This document shows, in pieces, positions 4,670-5,632 of a stretch of 5,632 bases of DNA; within the stretch, counting starts at the first letter, position 1, and every line of letters starts with the position of its first letter. The notes under the pieces are model-generated. The model was not told the DNA's origin. It worked only from the letters and a program-made list of their open reading frames with translations, and searched no databases. The DNA is from Acidobacteriota bacterium (GTDB lineage: Bacteria; Acidobacteriota; Terriglobia; Acidoferrales; UBA7541). Both the position numbers and the translations under genes were made by a program. The stretch spans positions 1-5,632 of the forward strand of contig JAFAZL010000949.1 in the NCBI GenBank assembly GCA_019239815.1. Direction: 5' to 3'.

Positions 4670-5632
4670 ATCTTTGCGAAAGCCGATCTTATCCAGCATC
4701 GGCTGAATCTCGGGATTCGACATAAACAGCTTCCAGATCAGTCCCGAACGATAATTTTCGATCATCACCACGATCGGAGCCTGATTCAGCCCCATATAAA
4801 TCGGCGAAATCCAATCCGCCGAATCGTTGAACGCATCGCGCGGACCGTAAATGCCCCAAATGTCCGCGCCCCGTTCGCGATAGAAATATTTGAGCGCCGC
4901 CATCGACGCTTCCGGCGTATACGGAAATGATGCGAGCGCTCCCGTCGGTATCATCGTCCCGTCGTCATCGCCCACGTCGGGCGCGTGCGCGAGATAACCC
5001 TTCGGACCGTCGCTCGCGGTGAGTCCCCAGTTCGCGGCACTGTAACCCGCGAAATGTTTTGGATTCGCAACGACCCACGCGCGATTGATCAGCGCCATGT
5101 TTCGATTGTTATCGAAATAATTCGTATAACGATCGCGAATCCCGCGCGGATCAAATCCCATGAACGAATAGTGCGCAAAGAACAGCGGCCCTCCGCTTCC
5201 AACTCCCACATCCAACTTGATCCCGAAGTACGAATGCCCATTCACATATTCATCGCCCGCAGTCACAGCCGATTTCGCATTCGCGTTCGTCGCAGCGCTC
5301 GCTCCGCTGCGTTTCGCAGCGTCATCACGATTCGCCGGAGAATTCGCGCGCTCACTCGTCGCACCCTTGTTGTTCGCCGCGGAGTCTGTGCGCGCGTTCG
5401 CACCACTCTCACTATTCGTGGCAGCGTTTGCGCTCTTCGTCGTCGAACTCGTCGCACTCTTGTGTTTCGTCTCTGCGCTATTGTCGCCGCTCCAGCCGCG
5501 ACGATAGTTGACGGCTGCGGCGGATTGTCCAGCCCAACCGGTGTAATAGAGGTCGGCGGGAACACCGTGCGTCGGCGACGCGATCGCGAGTAGATAGATG
5601 ATCATCGCCTCGTTGTAGCCGGTGATGCGGTG
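4652..5632 (-). CDS. Glucoamylase-family (PF10091-like) glycoside hydrolase, C-terminal part; 5' end outside the window
   Basis: Proteins with this domain form an (alpha/alpha)6 barrel and include GH144 beta-1,2-glucanases; many are exported. The substrate here cannot be read from sequence. The frame is open to the right edge, with codons reading HRITGYNEA before the internal ATG at 5605. Family blocks in order are [122 protein letters not shown] and [21 protein letters not shown] 76-residue stretch rich in Asn, Ser, Ala, Lys and Thr (5258-5485) lies between GWSG and [10 protein letters not shown], where only a short linker is expected. The last codons overlap a terminator hairpin. The N-terminus and any signal peptide are not visible. 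Family call firm, substrate unknown. Confidence 0.87.
   Translation of the reverse strand, partial: HRITGYNEAMIIYLLAIASPTHGVPADLYYTGWAGQSAAAVNYRRGWSGDNSAETKHKSATSSTTKSANAATNSESGANARTDSAANNKGATSERANSPANRDDAAKRSGASAATNANAKSAVTAGDEYVNGHSYFGIKLDVGVGSGGPLFFAHYSFMGFDPRGIRDRYTNYFDNNRNMALINRAWVVANPKHFAGYSAANWGLTASDGPKGYLAHAPDVGDDDGTMIPTGALASFPYTPEASMAALKYFYRERGADIWGIYGPRDAFNDSADWISPIYMGLNQAPIVVMIENYRSGLIWKLFMSNPEIQPMLDKIGFRKDSAKSR
5258..5485 (-). repeat. Low-complexity in-frame insertion in the glucoamylase-family gene
   Basis: On the coding strand this is a degenerate run of GCGAA-type words (TTCGC on the + strand) at irregular spacings. It encodes 76 residues, almost all Ala, Asn, Ser, Thr, Lys, Gly, Asp, Glu and Arg, with no hydrophobic core residues, so it should be a disordered hydrophilic loop. 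It replaces or extends a short surface linker. Composition and position suggest expansion of a short repeat rather than a domain gain. Confidence 0.65.

Noticed and set aside
4985..5593. + strand open frames opposite the glucoamylase-family gene
   Set aside because: Arg-rich antisense shadows; the minus strand carries clear family motifs over this range.

Overview
The window is GC-rich bacterial chromosome carrying two futalosine-pathway menaquinone genes on the + strand: the C-terminal part of mqnA at the left edge and a complete mqnC at 3440-4474. Between them lies about 2.5 kb of repeat-rich, partly decayed accessory DNA. The right end holds the C-terminal part of a minus-strand glucoamylase-family (PF10091-like) glycoside hydrolase. 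The futalosine pathway, the PF10091 gene and the abundant short interspersed repeats beginning TGTCATCCCGA would fit a soil or freshwater Verrucomicrobiota or Acidobacteriota. That placement rests on impression from the sequence alone and is tentative.

Layout. (1) 2-895: 3' part of mqnA, whose reading frame carries about 90 foreign-looking residues, including a GGGCGG/CCGCCC hairpin sequence of intergenic-repeat type. (2) 896-1900: a zone dominated by one repeat family, with a head, a ten-base-pair hairpin, a GTGAGGGATCTG box and a long TTTTG/TTCTG-type tail. It surrounds a small minus-strand GIY-YIG nuclease gene (1100-1465). That gene lies between perfect 15-bp inverted copies of the repeat start (1012-1026 and 1517-1531), so it could be a small mobile cassette. 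(3) About 1880-3044: two broken + strand genes, a zinc-dependent cytidine/dCMP-type deaminase with a frameshifted N-terminus, and an Mrr-type restriction endonuclease interrupted by stop codons and probably a frameshift. They look like the remains of a defence or foreign-DNA module. (4) 3045-3439: a long mqnC leader with a possible promoter and an 18-bp imperfect direct repeat. (5) 3440-4474: mqnC, intact, with radical-SAM cysteines and a good ribosome binding site ahead of a GTG start. (6) 4475-4651: a convergent junction holding a short copy of the repeat and a hairpin terminator for the minus-strand gene. (7) 4652-5632: the glucoamylase-family gene, with a 76-residue low-complexity insertion and its 5' end outside the window.

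MqnA makes the first committed intermediate of the futalosine route from chorismate, and MqnC performs the later radical cyclisation, so the flanks share a pathway. The DNA between them looks like a later insertion hotspot. The most interesting themes are the GIY-YIG cassette with inverted repeat ends, repeat-like DNA absorbed in frame into coding genes, and the decayed deaminase and Mrr pair.
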